Position numbers and translations under genes: made by a program. A stretch of 64,000 bases of DNA. Origin: Embleya scabrispora. Lineage in GTDB: Bacteria > Actinomycetota > Actinomycetes > Streptomycetales > Streptomycetaceae. How positions within the stretch are numbered: position 1 is the stretch's first letter; every line of letters starts with the position of its first letter. The stretch lies in the NCBI RefSeq assembly GCF_002024165.1, contig NZ_MWQN01000004.1:62001-126000 (forward strand), read 5' to 3'. Shown here one piece after another: positions 55,443 through 63,623 of this stretch. Below the pieces are notes generated by a model. The model did no database searches. It saw nothing but the letters and a program-made list of their open reading frames with translations, and had not been told where the DNA came from.

Positions 55443-56986
55443 GTGAACAAGCCGTTGAGGCGGGTCTCCGTCTTCTGTCTGGTCCTGGTCGCGGCACTGA
55501 TGCTGCGGGCCAACTGGGTCCAGGTCGTCAAGGCCGACGACTACGCGAACAACAGCCACAACAAGCGGGCGATCTACGAGAAGTACTCGCATCCGCGAGG
55601 CGACTTCCTGGTCGAGAACAAGCCGATCACCAGCTCGGTCAAGACCGACGACAAACAGTACGAGTTCCTGCGCAAATACGAGTTCGGCCCGATGTACGCG
55701 CCGGTCACCGGCTACATCTCGCCGTTCGTCGGCAGCAACCTGCTGGAGAACCTCGACGACGACATCCTCAGCGGCAAGGACAGCCGGCTGTTCGTGCGCA
55801 AGGTGCTCGACACGGTCACCAACAAGGGCACCCGGGGCGGCAACGTCGCGCTGACGATCAACGCCAAGGCGCAGGAGGCCGCGTACAACGGCCTCAAGGA
55901 CAAGACCGGCGCGGCGGTGGCGCTCGACCCGGACACCGGCAAGGTGCTGGCGATGGTCAGCACGCCGTCCTACGACCCGAACGTGCTGGCCCAGAACGAC
56001 CGCAACGCGGTGGCCGAGGCGTACGACCGGATGACCCTGGACACCAATCCGAAGCTGAAGAAGCCGGACACCAAGTTCGACCCGAAGATGCCGATGGACA
56101 ACCGGGCGCTGCGCTACACCTATCCGCCCGGGTCGACCTTCAAGCTGATCACCGCGGCGGCGGCGCTGTCCGAGGGCAAGGCCAAGCCGGGCGACGTGCC
56201 CTTTGTCAACCTCCAGGGCCCAAGAACACCCTGTTCTACCCGTCTTCGAACCAGGGTCTGGACGAGTCCGCCCACCCGGGCTGCGTCAAGGCGACCATGC
56301 AGCGGGCGCTCGAACTGTCCTGCAACACCGTCTTCGCCCAACTGGGCACCGACGTCGGCGAGGCGAAGCTCAAGGAGCAGGCCGAGAAGTTCGGCTTCAA
56401 CAACTTCGGCAAGGGCGCCAACACCAACCCGCTCGACATCCCCACCCGGGCCAAACCGAGCCTCTTCCCCGGCGGAAACGACGGCGGACAGCTCATGCGG
56501 GCCTCGATCGGCCAGCAGAGCGTCGCGGCCACCCCCATCGAGATGGCCATGGTCGCCGCCGGGATCGCCAACAACGGCAAGGTGATGAAGCCGTACGTGG
56601 TGGACGAGTTGCGGGCGCAGAACCTCTCGGTGCTGGAGAAGACCCAACCGCAGGTGGCCAGTCAGGCGATCGCGCCCGAGGTCGCGCAACAACTCAAGGA
56701 CATGATGGTGGGCGTCGTCGCCAACCCCGGCGCCACCGGCGCACCCGGCGCGATCAAGGGCGTCACCGTGGGTGCCAAGACCGGCACGGCGCAGCAGGGC
56801 GTCGACAACAGCAAGCCCCCGTTCGCGTGGTTCGTCTCCTTCGCCGAGGCCGACGGCAAGAAGGTCGCCGTCGCCGTCGCCATCGAGCCCGACAGCACCG
56901 GCAACGTCGAACGCGACGACATCGGCGGCGGTAAACTCGCCGGTCCCATCGCCAAGGCGATCATGGAAGCCGTCGTAGGGAAGTGA
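55443..56986 (+). pseudogene. pbpA: Penicillin-binding protein A (class B PBP), single frameshift
   Basis: The first frame gives an N-terminal membrane anchor (RRVSVFCLVLVAALMLRANW), the PBP dimerisation region (GPMYAPVTGYISPFVGSNLL) and the transpeptidase SxxK motif PPGSTFKLIT (Ser near residue 231). After VNLQGP near 56220 one base appears missing (GGCCCAAGAAC) and the frame shifts. The second frame continues KNTLFYPSSNQGLDES, the SxN motif LSCNTVFAQLG and KTGTAQQG, to a normal C-terminus ending AIMEAVVGK. All three active-site motifs survive, so a sequencing error or recent mutation is possible. If real, transpeptidase activity is lost. Confidence 0.85.
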
Positions 56987-57194
56987 GCATCGCCCGGGCT
57001 CGGCACCCTGATTCCGTGGCTGTCGACCGGACCTGAGCCGGGCCCAAGGCGGGCCGACGGCTCGGCCGAGGCCGCGTCGGGCCACGACGTGATCGTGGCG
57101 TCCGCGGCGGCAGGCACGATCGCCGTGCGCCGCGCGCCCGCGAACGACGCCTTGGCGATCCGGTACGCGTCGGTGCGGGTGTGCCGTCGAGGTG
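56987..57194. other. Convergent intergenic region
   Basis: About 210 bases between the ends of pbpA and the prolyl oligopeptidase gene; no feature recognised. Confidence 0.4.
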
Positions 57195-59300
57195 TCACAG
57201 GACGAGACCGGTGTGTTGGGCACAGAAGGCCAGGACGTCGCTGTGCAGGTCGGCGTGACGGGTTGCGGTGCGAGGTCCGTGGCCGGCTCCGTCCTCGGTG
57301 CGCAGCAGGACGGGCTTGCCGGAGTCGGTGGCGTGTTGGAGGGCGGCGGTGAACTTGCGCATGTGGGCGGCGTCGACGCGGGGATCGGTGCGGGGGCTGG
57401 TGAGGAGGACGGCCGGGTAGCGGACGCCCGATCGGACGTTGTGGTAGGGGGAGTAGCCGAGCAGGGTGTCGAGTTGGTCGGGTTCGTCGGGTGTGCCGAA
57501 CTCGTTGGCCCACCAGGCGCCCAGGCCGAGCTGGGGGTAGCGGACCATGTCGGTGACGGCGTCGGAGCAGACGGCGGCGGCGTAGAGTTCGGGGTTGCGG
57601 GTGATGGCGACGGCGACCATCAGACCGCTGTGGGAGGCGCCTTTGACGGCGAGTTGCGGGGCGGTGGTCAGGTCCTGGTCGATCAGATGGCGGGCGGCGC
57701 AGGCGAAGTCGGCGAAGGCGTGGGGTTTGTTGGGTCCGCGGCCGGCCGCGTGCCAGGTGGTGCCCTGCTCGCCGCCGCCGCGCACCCCGGCGACGGCGTA
57801 GATGCCGCCGGCTTTCACCCATGCGGCGATGGTGGGTGAGTAGGCGGGGGCGGCGGAGGCGCCGAAGCCGCCGTAGGCGGTGAGCAGCGCGGGGCGAGGT
57901 CCGCGGGCTCCGGGAGGGGAGATGACGTACAGGCCGATGGGGGTGCCGTCTTCGGAGGGATAGGTGAGGTGCCGCACGACCGGCTCTTGCCGGCGGGAGC
58001 GCGGCCCGGGTCGGGCGGTCGTCGTCCCGGTCGTCGGTCGGGCCTCGGGCAGACAGCGCCCTTCGGGCAGGGCGAGGCGGTAGACGGTGGGAGGGGTGGT
58101 GAAGTCGGTGTATCGAAACCACATCCGGTCGCTGTCTCCGGGTGGCGTGCTGAGGCCGTTGATCGTGCCCGGCCCGGATCCGGGCGTGGGGATGTCCGTG
58201 AGCGGCCGGCCGGACATCTCGTGCAGCGTCAAGCGCGGTACACCGTTGCTCACCGTGCCCACCAGCAGCCTCACCTGCCGGCTGCGGGGGTCGTGCAGGG
58301 CCGTGCACGCGGACAACACGGCGTCCGGGCCCGGTTCGACCACGGTGGTCCAGGCCGAGGACCGGGGGTCGGCCGGATCGATGACGCAGACCCGGCCGCG
58401 TGGGGCCTGGGCGTCGGTGACGGCGTAGAGCAGTCCGCGTGGACCCGACTTGACCAGAGCGCTGGAGCCCTGGGACGTCCCGTCGTGGACGATCACCAGT
58501 TCAGGGCTCGCGTAGTCTCCTCCGCGGGCTGCGGTGGCCCGCAGGTCCGCCATGCGGAGAACGTTGCCGGTCTGTGCCCCCGGGGCTGCGCTCACCAGCA
58601 GCCAGCGGCCCTCGGGGCCCAGCGAGACCGACAGGTGACGCATGTGCGTCTCCCACACGACGGGATCGGACTCGGGGTCGTCGCCGATACGGTGCAGTCT
58701 GACCCGGCGCGGTTCGGCGGGCGAGCCGGTGACGTAGTAGAAGCCGCTGTCGTCGGGAAGCCAGGCGACCGCCGTCGGCCGGTTCAGGAACAGTGGGTCG
58801 TCCACGACCCGGCCCCTCGCCACGTCCAGCACCCGCAGTTTCGGTGACTCCGCGCCCCCGACCGCCGTCTGAAACGCCAACAACCGCCCGGTCCACGAGG
58901 GGCGCCATGCCAACAACGATGTCGCGCCGGACGGATCGAGCTCCAAGGGATCCAGCAGGACGTTCCCGACGCCGGGACCTGCTCCTTCGACGGCGACGAC
59001 CAGCACGGGCATCTCCTGCCCGATCCGCTGACGCACGAAGAACGTTCGTTGTCCGCGCACCACAGGCGCCGACACCGCCACACCCGCACCGTCGGCCGAC
59101 TCGTCCAGCAACGCGCGAAAGGCCGCCCGGGTCCGGACCTGTGAGAGGGGCGTGTGTTCGACGAGCAAGCGCTCCTGCTCGGTAAGCCATCGGGCACATT
59201 CGGCCGTGCCGCCGTTCTCCAACCATCGATAGGGATCGGCGACCGTCCGGCCGTGAATCCTCTCCAGGATGGGTTGCCGCCGAACGCACCCGTCGCTCAC
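57195..59300 (-). CDS. Prolyl oligopeptidase (peptidase family S9A)
   Basis: A 701-aa protein from a GTG at 59300. The N-terminal beta-propeller cap (VRRQPILERIHGRTVADPYR, WLENGGTAECARWLTEQERL) is followed by the alpha/beta-hydrolase catalytic domain: GPRPALLTAYGGFGASAAPA, nucleophile region VKGASHSGLMVAVAITRNPE (Ser near residue 556), Asp in TSPRTDPRVDAAHMRKFTAA and His in DGAGHGPRTATRHADLHSDV. The usual GGSNGG around the nucleophile reads GASHSG here, a notable variation. There is no signal peptide, so it cleaves short Pro-containing peptides in the cytosol. A 34-codon peptide gene lies 74 bp upstream on the same strand, reminiscent of RiPP loci with dedicated S9 proteases. Confidence 0.9.
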   Translation of the reverse strand: MSDGCVRRQPILERIHGRTVADPYRWLENGGTAECARWLTEQERLLVEHTPLSQVRTRAAFRALLDESADGAGVAVSAPVVRGQRTFFVRQRIGQEMPVLVVAVEGAGPGVGNVLLDPLELDPSGATSLLAWRPSWTGRLLAFQTAVGGAESPKLRVLDVARGRVVDDPLFLNRPTAVAWLPDDSGFYYVTGSPAEPRRVRLHRIGDDPESDPVVWETHMRHLSVSLGPEGRWLLVSAAPGAQTGNVLRMADLRATAARGGDYASPELVIVHDGTSQGSSALVKSGPRGLLYAVTDAQAPRGRVCVIDPADPRSSAWTTVVEPGPDAVLSACTALHDPRSRQVRLLVGTVSNGVPRLTLHEMSGRPLTDIPTPGSGPGTINGLSTPPGDSDRMWFRYTDFTTPPTVYRLALPEGRCLPEARPTTGTTTARPGPRSRRQEPVVRHLTYPSEDGTPIGLYVISPPGARGPRPALLTAYGGFGASAAPAYSPTIAAWVKAGGIYAVAGVRGGGEQGTTWHAAGRGPNKPHAFADFACAARHLIDQDLTTAPQLAVKGASHSGLMVAVAITRNPELYAAAVCSDAVTDMVRYPQLGLGAWWANEFGTPDEPDQLDTLLGYSPYHNVRSGVRYPAVLLTSPRTDPRVDAAHMRKFTAALQHATDSGKPVLLRTEDGAGHGPRTATRHADLHSDVLAFCAQHTGLVL

Positions 59301-59374
59301 GCGCCTCACATCCCTTCCACGGAGCGGGCGGCGAGCCTGAACCAAGCAGGCCCGCCGCCCCAGTACGGAAACCG

Positions 59375-59479
59375 TCAGTCGGTGTCTCCCTCGGCAAGCT
59401 CCATGCGCCATTCCTCGAGGCCGGCCACCTCGTCCGCGAGGATGGTGAGGATCAGGGGAAGCCCTGGCATCTCTTGCAT
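59375..59479 (-). CDS. Short peptide gene upstream of prolyl oligopeptidase, possible RiPP precursor
   Basis: A 34-aa peptide, MQEMPGLPLILTILADEVAG then LEEWRMELAEGDTD, with a GAAGGGCG Shine-Dalgarno 5-6 nt before the ATG at 59479. It is amphipathic and acidic with a Pro/Leu-rich front and a single Trp, and contains no Cys. Translation coupling is not obvious, but the same-strand 74-bp spacing to an S9A peptidase mirrors class III lanthipeptide and other RiPP loci in which a prolyl oligopeptidase trims the leader. No modification enzyme is adjacent. It could equally be a regulatory upstream peptide. Confidence 0.5.
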   Translation of the reverse strand: MQEMPGLPLILTILADEVAGLEEWRMELAEGDTD

Positions 59480-59897
59480 CGTTTCGCCCTTCGCGTTGTC
59501 GCTCGTCGACCGTCTCAGGGTCCCCCACCGTGACCGACCCGATGGCGAGGAGCACGGTGTCGCTCGTCGAAACCACCCATATGGATCGGGGCGCCACCAC
59601 CCTGGCGACCGCGCCGCGCCGGACCGGACCACTTCCACAGCGGCGGCCGGCTCCGAAAACGCCGCCGATCGACACGAGCGAGTGACACGGCGGCGCGGCG
59701 TCCGCAACGACGACGCAGGACGGCGGACTCACCGCAATCGAGCGGGGCTATGTTTCGGCGGGGCGGTTGTCGGCCGAAAAGACCACGTCCGCCGGATAAC
59801 CGGGCGCGTCGAGTGCGGGTATCTCCCTTCGCCGAGGCGGGATCAGCGGCGCGTGGGCGCTCGCCGTCGGGGTGGTGCCGGGGGCGGTCGGGCCCGC
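59480..59897. other. Intergenic region
   Basis: About 420 bases; contains the presumed promoter for the peptide-peptidase pair. No other feature recognised. Confidence 0.4.
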
Positions 59898-60176
59898 GTG
59901 ACGGGCTCGGGGCAGGGCCCGCCTCTGCGGGCGGTCCTGGGCCTGTTCCGCCGGGAGGTGGAGCAGCCGGGTGTGGGCGCCGACGCGGTGATCGGCACGC
60001 TGTCGGACACATCGCCGGTGTACGCCCTTCGCTGGTCGTACCGAAAGCACGGCGCGAATACGGAGTTCGCCTTCTCCCTCGTCCTCGAACGCGAGTTCGG
60101 CATGGGGCCCGACGCCTTCCGTGAGCGGCTTCCGCTTTCACCCCCGCAGCGACGGGACATGAGCGGGATCGGCTGA
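59898..60176 (+). CDS. Small hypothetical protein
   Basis: A 92-aa product from a GTG at 59898 with GGGGGCGGT upstream. Sequence such as LRAVLGLFRREVEQPGVGAD, SDTSPVYALRWSYRKHGANT and EFAFSLVLEREFGMGPDAFR is protein-like with balanced composition. No family recognised. The 240 bases after it contain a further stretch (ERTDAGFEHSVLSQLSVMLG at about 60270-60330) in another frame that may be debris. Confidence 0.4.
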   Translation: MTGSGQGPPLRAVLGLFRREVEQPGVGADAVIGTLSDTSPVYALRWSYRKHGANTEFAFSLVLEREFGMGPDAFRERLPLSPPQRRDMSGIG

Positions 60177-60416
60177 TCGAGGCGTTCCCGACGTCGGTGG
60201 GCAACCGGCGGCGGGCCGCGGTGGCGGCGCGGGCACGCGTCGGCGGGACATACGCGCTCGGGGCTCGAACGCACCGACGCGGGCTTCGAGCACTCGGTCC
60301 TGTCGCAGTTGTCGGTGATGCTCGGGCCGAACGGCGAACCTTGCCCGGACGTGTATCCGACGAGTGTTCGAGCGCACTGCCGGGGTGGTGTCCCGTCGAG
60401 GGGTACCCGCGGCCGG

Positions 60417-61610
60417 TCACGTCACGTTTCCGCCCGCGGGATGGGGCACGTCGCCGACTGCCCGGCACGTCCGGGGCGACAGGGCGGGTACCCGCGCGGT
60501 GTGGTCGGCCAGGTCCTCGACCACGTCCCGCAGGCACCTCGCCCGGGCGAACGCGGATCGTTGGCGCCCGGCGCCGCCGCCTTCGCGGGCAAGCCGTTCC
60601 AACACGGTCCCCACCCACGCGGACTCCTCCCGCCCCGCGAGCGCGGGACGGGCCCTCGCCAGGAGTCGGCGGGCCATGTCCGCCGCGGGCACGATCCGGC
60701 CGCTGTCGAGATCGACGCCGTGTCCGGGCCAACCGTCGCGCGCACCGCGCCAGTACGCCGCCCGCAGCCACGCCTCCTCCACCGTCGGCCCCGGGTCGCC
60801 GCGTCGTACGCGCTCCAGGGCGTTCGCCACCAACCCCCGTACCAGCACGGCGAACGCGACCGTCTCCTCGAGTCCGGCGTTGACGTCCATCACCCGGATC
60901 TCCACCGTGGACAGCCGCTCGCACGGCCGTACGTCCCAGAACAGGTTGTGCTCGTCCAGCGCGGCTCCGCTGTCCAGAAGCCGGCCCACCAGGCGGTCGT
61001 AGTCGCTCGCGTCGCGAAAGAACGGCGGCGGCCCGGCGATCGGCCATCGGCTCAGGGCCACGGCCCGCCAACTCGCGTACCCGCTGTCGCGGCCGGCCCG
61101 GAACGGGGAGTTCGCGGCGATCGCCACCAGGGTGGGCAGCCACGGCCGCAGATGGTTGCTCACCAACACCGCCGCCTCACGGTCGGGGACCGCGACGTGC
61201 GTCTGCAACGCGCAGAACGCGAAACCGTCCTGCAGCCCCCGATAGGCCTCGACGCCGGCCGCGTAGCGCGGGTCCTCTCGCAGCGGAACCGGGCTGCGGG
61301 CGCCCAGTACCGGGGTGCCCGACGCCACCACCCGAAGATCCTCCGAGGCGGCGGCCCTCGCCACGGCCGCGCGCACCCGCGCCAGATGGTCCCTGAGTTC
61401 GCCCGTCTCCGAGCACGGCGGCGTCTTGCCCTCGATCTGATACTCGCTGAACTCGCCGGAGACCAGATCGCCCACCTCGATCCGGGCCCGCCGCAACACC
61501 CGCGAGCCCGCCTCCCGTACCGCCCCGTCACCGGCGTCGACCAGGAAGTACTCCTCCTCGACGCCCAGCGTCGGCAACTGCCCCCGCCCGTCCGATCCCC
61601 ACACCGACAC
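60417..61610 (-). CDS. YbdK-type carboxylate-amine ligase (GCS2 family)
   Basis: About 397 aa. The canonical GCS2 opening LPTLGVEEEYFLVDAGDGAV carries the metal-binding glutamates. SGEFSEYQIEGKTPPCSETG, ALQTHVAVPDREAAVLVSNH, IAANSPFRAGRDSGYASWRA and STVEIRVMDVNAGLEETVAF complete the fold. YbdK has weak glutamate-cysteine ligase activity in vitro; physiological substrates vary. I place the start at a GTG at 61610, because it puts the conserved LGVEEE eleven residues from the N-terminus; ATGs at 61649-61652 are alternatives. It shares a family, but not close motifs, with the operon ligase at 26841. Confidence 0.88.
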   Translation of the reverse strand: MSVWGSDGRGQLPTLGVEEEYFLVDAGDGAVREAGSRVLRRARIEVGDLVSGEFSEYQIEGKTPPCSETGELRDHLARVRAAVARAAASEDLRVVASGTPVLGARSPVPLREDPRYAAGVEAYRGLQDGFAFCALQTHVAVPDREAAVLVSNHLRPWLPTLVAIAANSPFRAGRDSGYASWRAVALSRWPIAGPPPFFRDASDYDRLVGRLLDSGAALDEHNLFWDVRPCERLSTVEIRVMDVNAGLEETVAFAVLVRGLVANALERVRRGDPGPTVEEAWLRAAYWRGARDGWPGHGVDLDSGRIVPAADMARRLLARARPALAGREESAWVGTVLERLAREGGGAGRQRSAFARARCLRDVVEDLADHTARVPALSPRTCRAVGDVPHPAGGNVT

Positions 61611-61852
61611 GCTCGCCCCACATCCCGCCGACCCGAAACGAACAAACATCATCGCCCGCCCCAGCATCACGCCTGCACCGGGACGTTCACCCGCCGGCAC
61701 GCCGACATGACGACCGCCCGTCACGAAACCGCCGACCACCACCGGCAGCCGCCCCGGCGGAATGACCGCGAACTCGGGTGAGGCGAGCACGGCGACCGGC
61801 CAAGCGATCGGCGCGCCCAACTCCCGACCATTACCAACGAAGACTAAAAGGT

Positions 61853-61877
61853 CTCATATCATGCCAAATGACATGAG
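61853..61877. promoter_or_regulatory. Inverted repeat upstream of the methyltransferase gene
   Basis: CTCATATCAT-N5-ATGACATGAG, 10-bp arms with one mismatch, in a short AT-rich patch (61845-61880) that stands out from the GC-rich surroundings. It ends 34 bp before the ATG at 61912, so it overlaps the likely promoter or leader. Regulator unknown. Confidence 0.55.
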
Positions 61878-61911
61878 GTGTGCCACGGAGCGTCGCGGCG
61901 AGGAGAAGGAT

Positions 61912-62727
61912 ATGGCGGGGCCGGTCACGGATCCGGAAGGGCCGGACAAGGCGTGGTGGGAGCCGGACGGCGGCTTCTTCGGGGACCTGTACCGGGAGGC
62001 CGACGACTCCCTCCGCACGTTCTTCGGAGACCGGACACGGCTGAACGATCGTACGGTCGTCGAGGCGGACGGCGTCACCCGCCTGTGCGGTCTGACCGCC
62101 AACTCGCGGCTGTTGGACTGTCCGTGCGGTTACGGTCGCCACAGCGTCGAACTCGCCCGGCGCGGCCTGGACGTGGTCGGCGTCGACATCAACCCCGGCT
62201 TCCTCGAAGCGGCCCGGCGCGAGGCCGCGGACGCCGACGTCGCGGCCCACTTCGTCGAGGGCGACATGCGGGAGTTGCCGGACGTGGCACCGGTCGACGC
62301 GGTGATCAACATGTTCTACTCCTTCGGGTTCTTCACCCCCGAGGAGGACCTGGCGGTACTTCGCGGCTTCCACGCCGTGTTGAAGCCGACCGGACGTCTG
62401 CTGATGCACACGATGGTCACCATCCCCGCGTTGACCGAAGGTCGGATCCCGGCCGAGGAACGACGCCTACTCGCCAGCGGACGCCATCTGGTCTCGCGCC
62501 GCCGCCTCGACGCGGACACCCGCCGGGAAGTCGGCCAATGGGCGATCGTCGACGACGAGGGCACCGAACAACCCATGACGCCCTACGACGTGCGGATCTA
62601 CGCCCCCGACGAGTTCACCGACCTGTGCCGCGAGGCCGGTTTCGCGTCGACCACCTGTTACGGCGGCTGGGATGGCGCACCCTACGAGGACGCGTCCCCC
62701 AACCTGATCGTCATCGCAGACCGGTGA
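61912..62727 (+). CDS. Class I SAM-dependent methyltransferase (UbiE-like)
   Basis: A 271-aa enzyme from the ATG at 61912 with AGGAGAAGG upstream. Motif I is SRLLDCPCGYGRHSVELARR, the acidic ribose-binding position DVVGVDINPGFLEAARREAA, motif II FVEGDMRELPDVAPVDAVIN, and the post-motif strand GRLLMHTMVTIPALTEGRIP. A Methyltransf_11/25-type N- or O-methyltransferase acting on a small molecule in the cytosol. A truncated paralogue lacking the SAM site sits at 39.14-39.58 kb. No neighbouring biosynthetic gene reveals its substrate. Confidence 0.9.
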   Translation: MAGPVTDPEGPDKAWWEPDGGFFGDLYREADDSLRTFFGDRTRLNDRTVVEADGVTRLCGLTANSRLLDCPCGYGRHSVELARRGLDVVGVDINPGFLEAARREAADADVAAHFVEGDMRELPDVAPVDAVINMFYSFGFFTPEEDLAVLRGFHAVLKPTGRLLMHTMVTIPALTEGRIPAEERRLLASGRHLVSRRRLDADTRREVGQWAIVDDEGTEQPMTPYDVRIYAPDEFTDLCREAGFASTTCYGGWDGAPYEDASPNLIVIADR

Positions 62728-62899
62728 CACCGACGATCCCGACCCTCCGCCCCGGACACGGTCCCCGGCCCGGGACGGAGGTCACTCCCGCCCCTGGACC
62801 CGGAACCACGGGAAGTGTGAACGCCCGCCGTCGGGAGCCGGATTGAAGCCGATCGTTCGAAATCGGTGTCGGTCGGACCAGGGTGTACGCGTCGCGTGC
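62728..62899. other. Intergenic region
   Basis: About 170 bases after the methyltransferase; nothing recognised. Confidence 0.4.
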
Positions 62900-63370
62900 G
62901 GATGATCGCGATCATGTCGAGTGCGTTCCGGAGTCGGGTGGCGGTGGTGTTGCAGTTCTCGGTGAACCTGACACGCCGGCAAGCTCGGCCGCCACCAAAC
63001 GCTCCCCGAATACGGCCAACAGCCAGTCCGCGCGATGACCTTCCGCAACACGGTTTCGGAACTCGGGCAGCACCGAGTGGTCGAATCCGGGGTCGTCCGA
63101 CTCCAAGCCCAGCGCGTACTTCCAGTCGATCCTGCAACGAACCGACTCGGCCGCCTGGTGGGCGGCAGCGGACCGCCGGGGTGGGCGGAGCGTTACGGAC
63201 GGTCCGCCCCATACGACCGGCTGCCGAAGAGCAAGGCCGAGTTGGACGCCTACGACGAACAGGTCGGTGCGGACGGCATGTTGCTCCCGCGCGCGGTTCA
63301 CGCGCGGACGCCCCGCCGAGACCGCGAGCCCTGACCCCGATGCAGGTCCTGCAGCGGGACCGGCCTTCGC
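62900..63370. pseudogene. IS1182-family transposase remnant with internal inversion
   Basis: Top strand at about 62930-62990 reads RVAVVLQFSVNLTRRQA (early segment, normally WRLAVVTVLQFAEGLSDRQA). Bottom strand from about 63165 down to 62985 reads HQAAESVRCRIDWKYALGLE, DDPGFDHSVLPEFRNRVAEG, ADWLLAVFGERLVAAELAG (the next segment). Top strand from about 63175 reads GWAERYGRSAPYDRLPKSKA, ELDAYDEQVGADGMLLPRAV, a later segment. The middle piece is therefore inverted relative to its flanks. All pieces are short and frameshifted. Confidence 0.75.
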
Positions 63371-63623
63371 CGGGCCGCGTCCGCCCCGGTCGCCGACAGC
63401 TCACCCAACCCTGAATCGGCACGAGTGCCCGGCCGGGCATCGCACCGTGACCCGCGTTTTTCGAGACCATCGGCGGGAACCACACCCGGTCCGGTACGAC
63501 TGCCCCTTCGGGTAGTCGTACAACCGCTGTGCCCGGGAACCCCGTCCTGCGACGGCGGTGCGATTGTGGCTTGAGGCGACCGCGTCCGGCAGGTCGCTCG
63601 GGCGCGGGCGGCCGGCCGTCACG
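63371..63623. other. Intergenic region
   Basis: About 250 bases upstream of the end of the HD-domain gene; no gene recognised. Confidence 0.4.

Noticed and set aside
63035-63334. A 99-codon top-strand gene near the right end
   Set aside because: It joins unrelated pieces of an IS1182 transposase across an inversion breakpoint; debris, not a gene.
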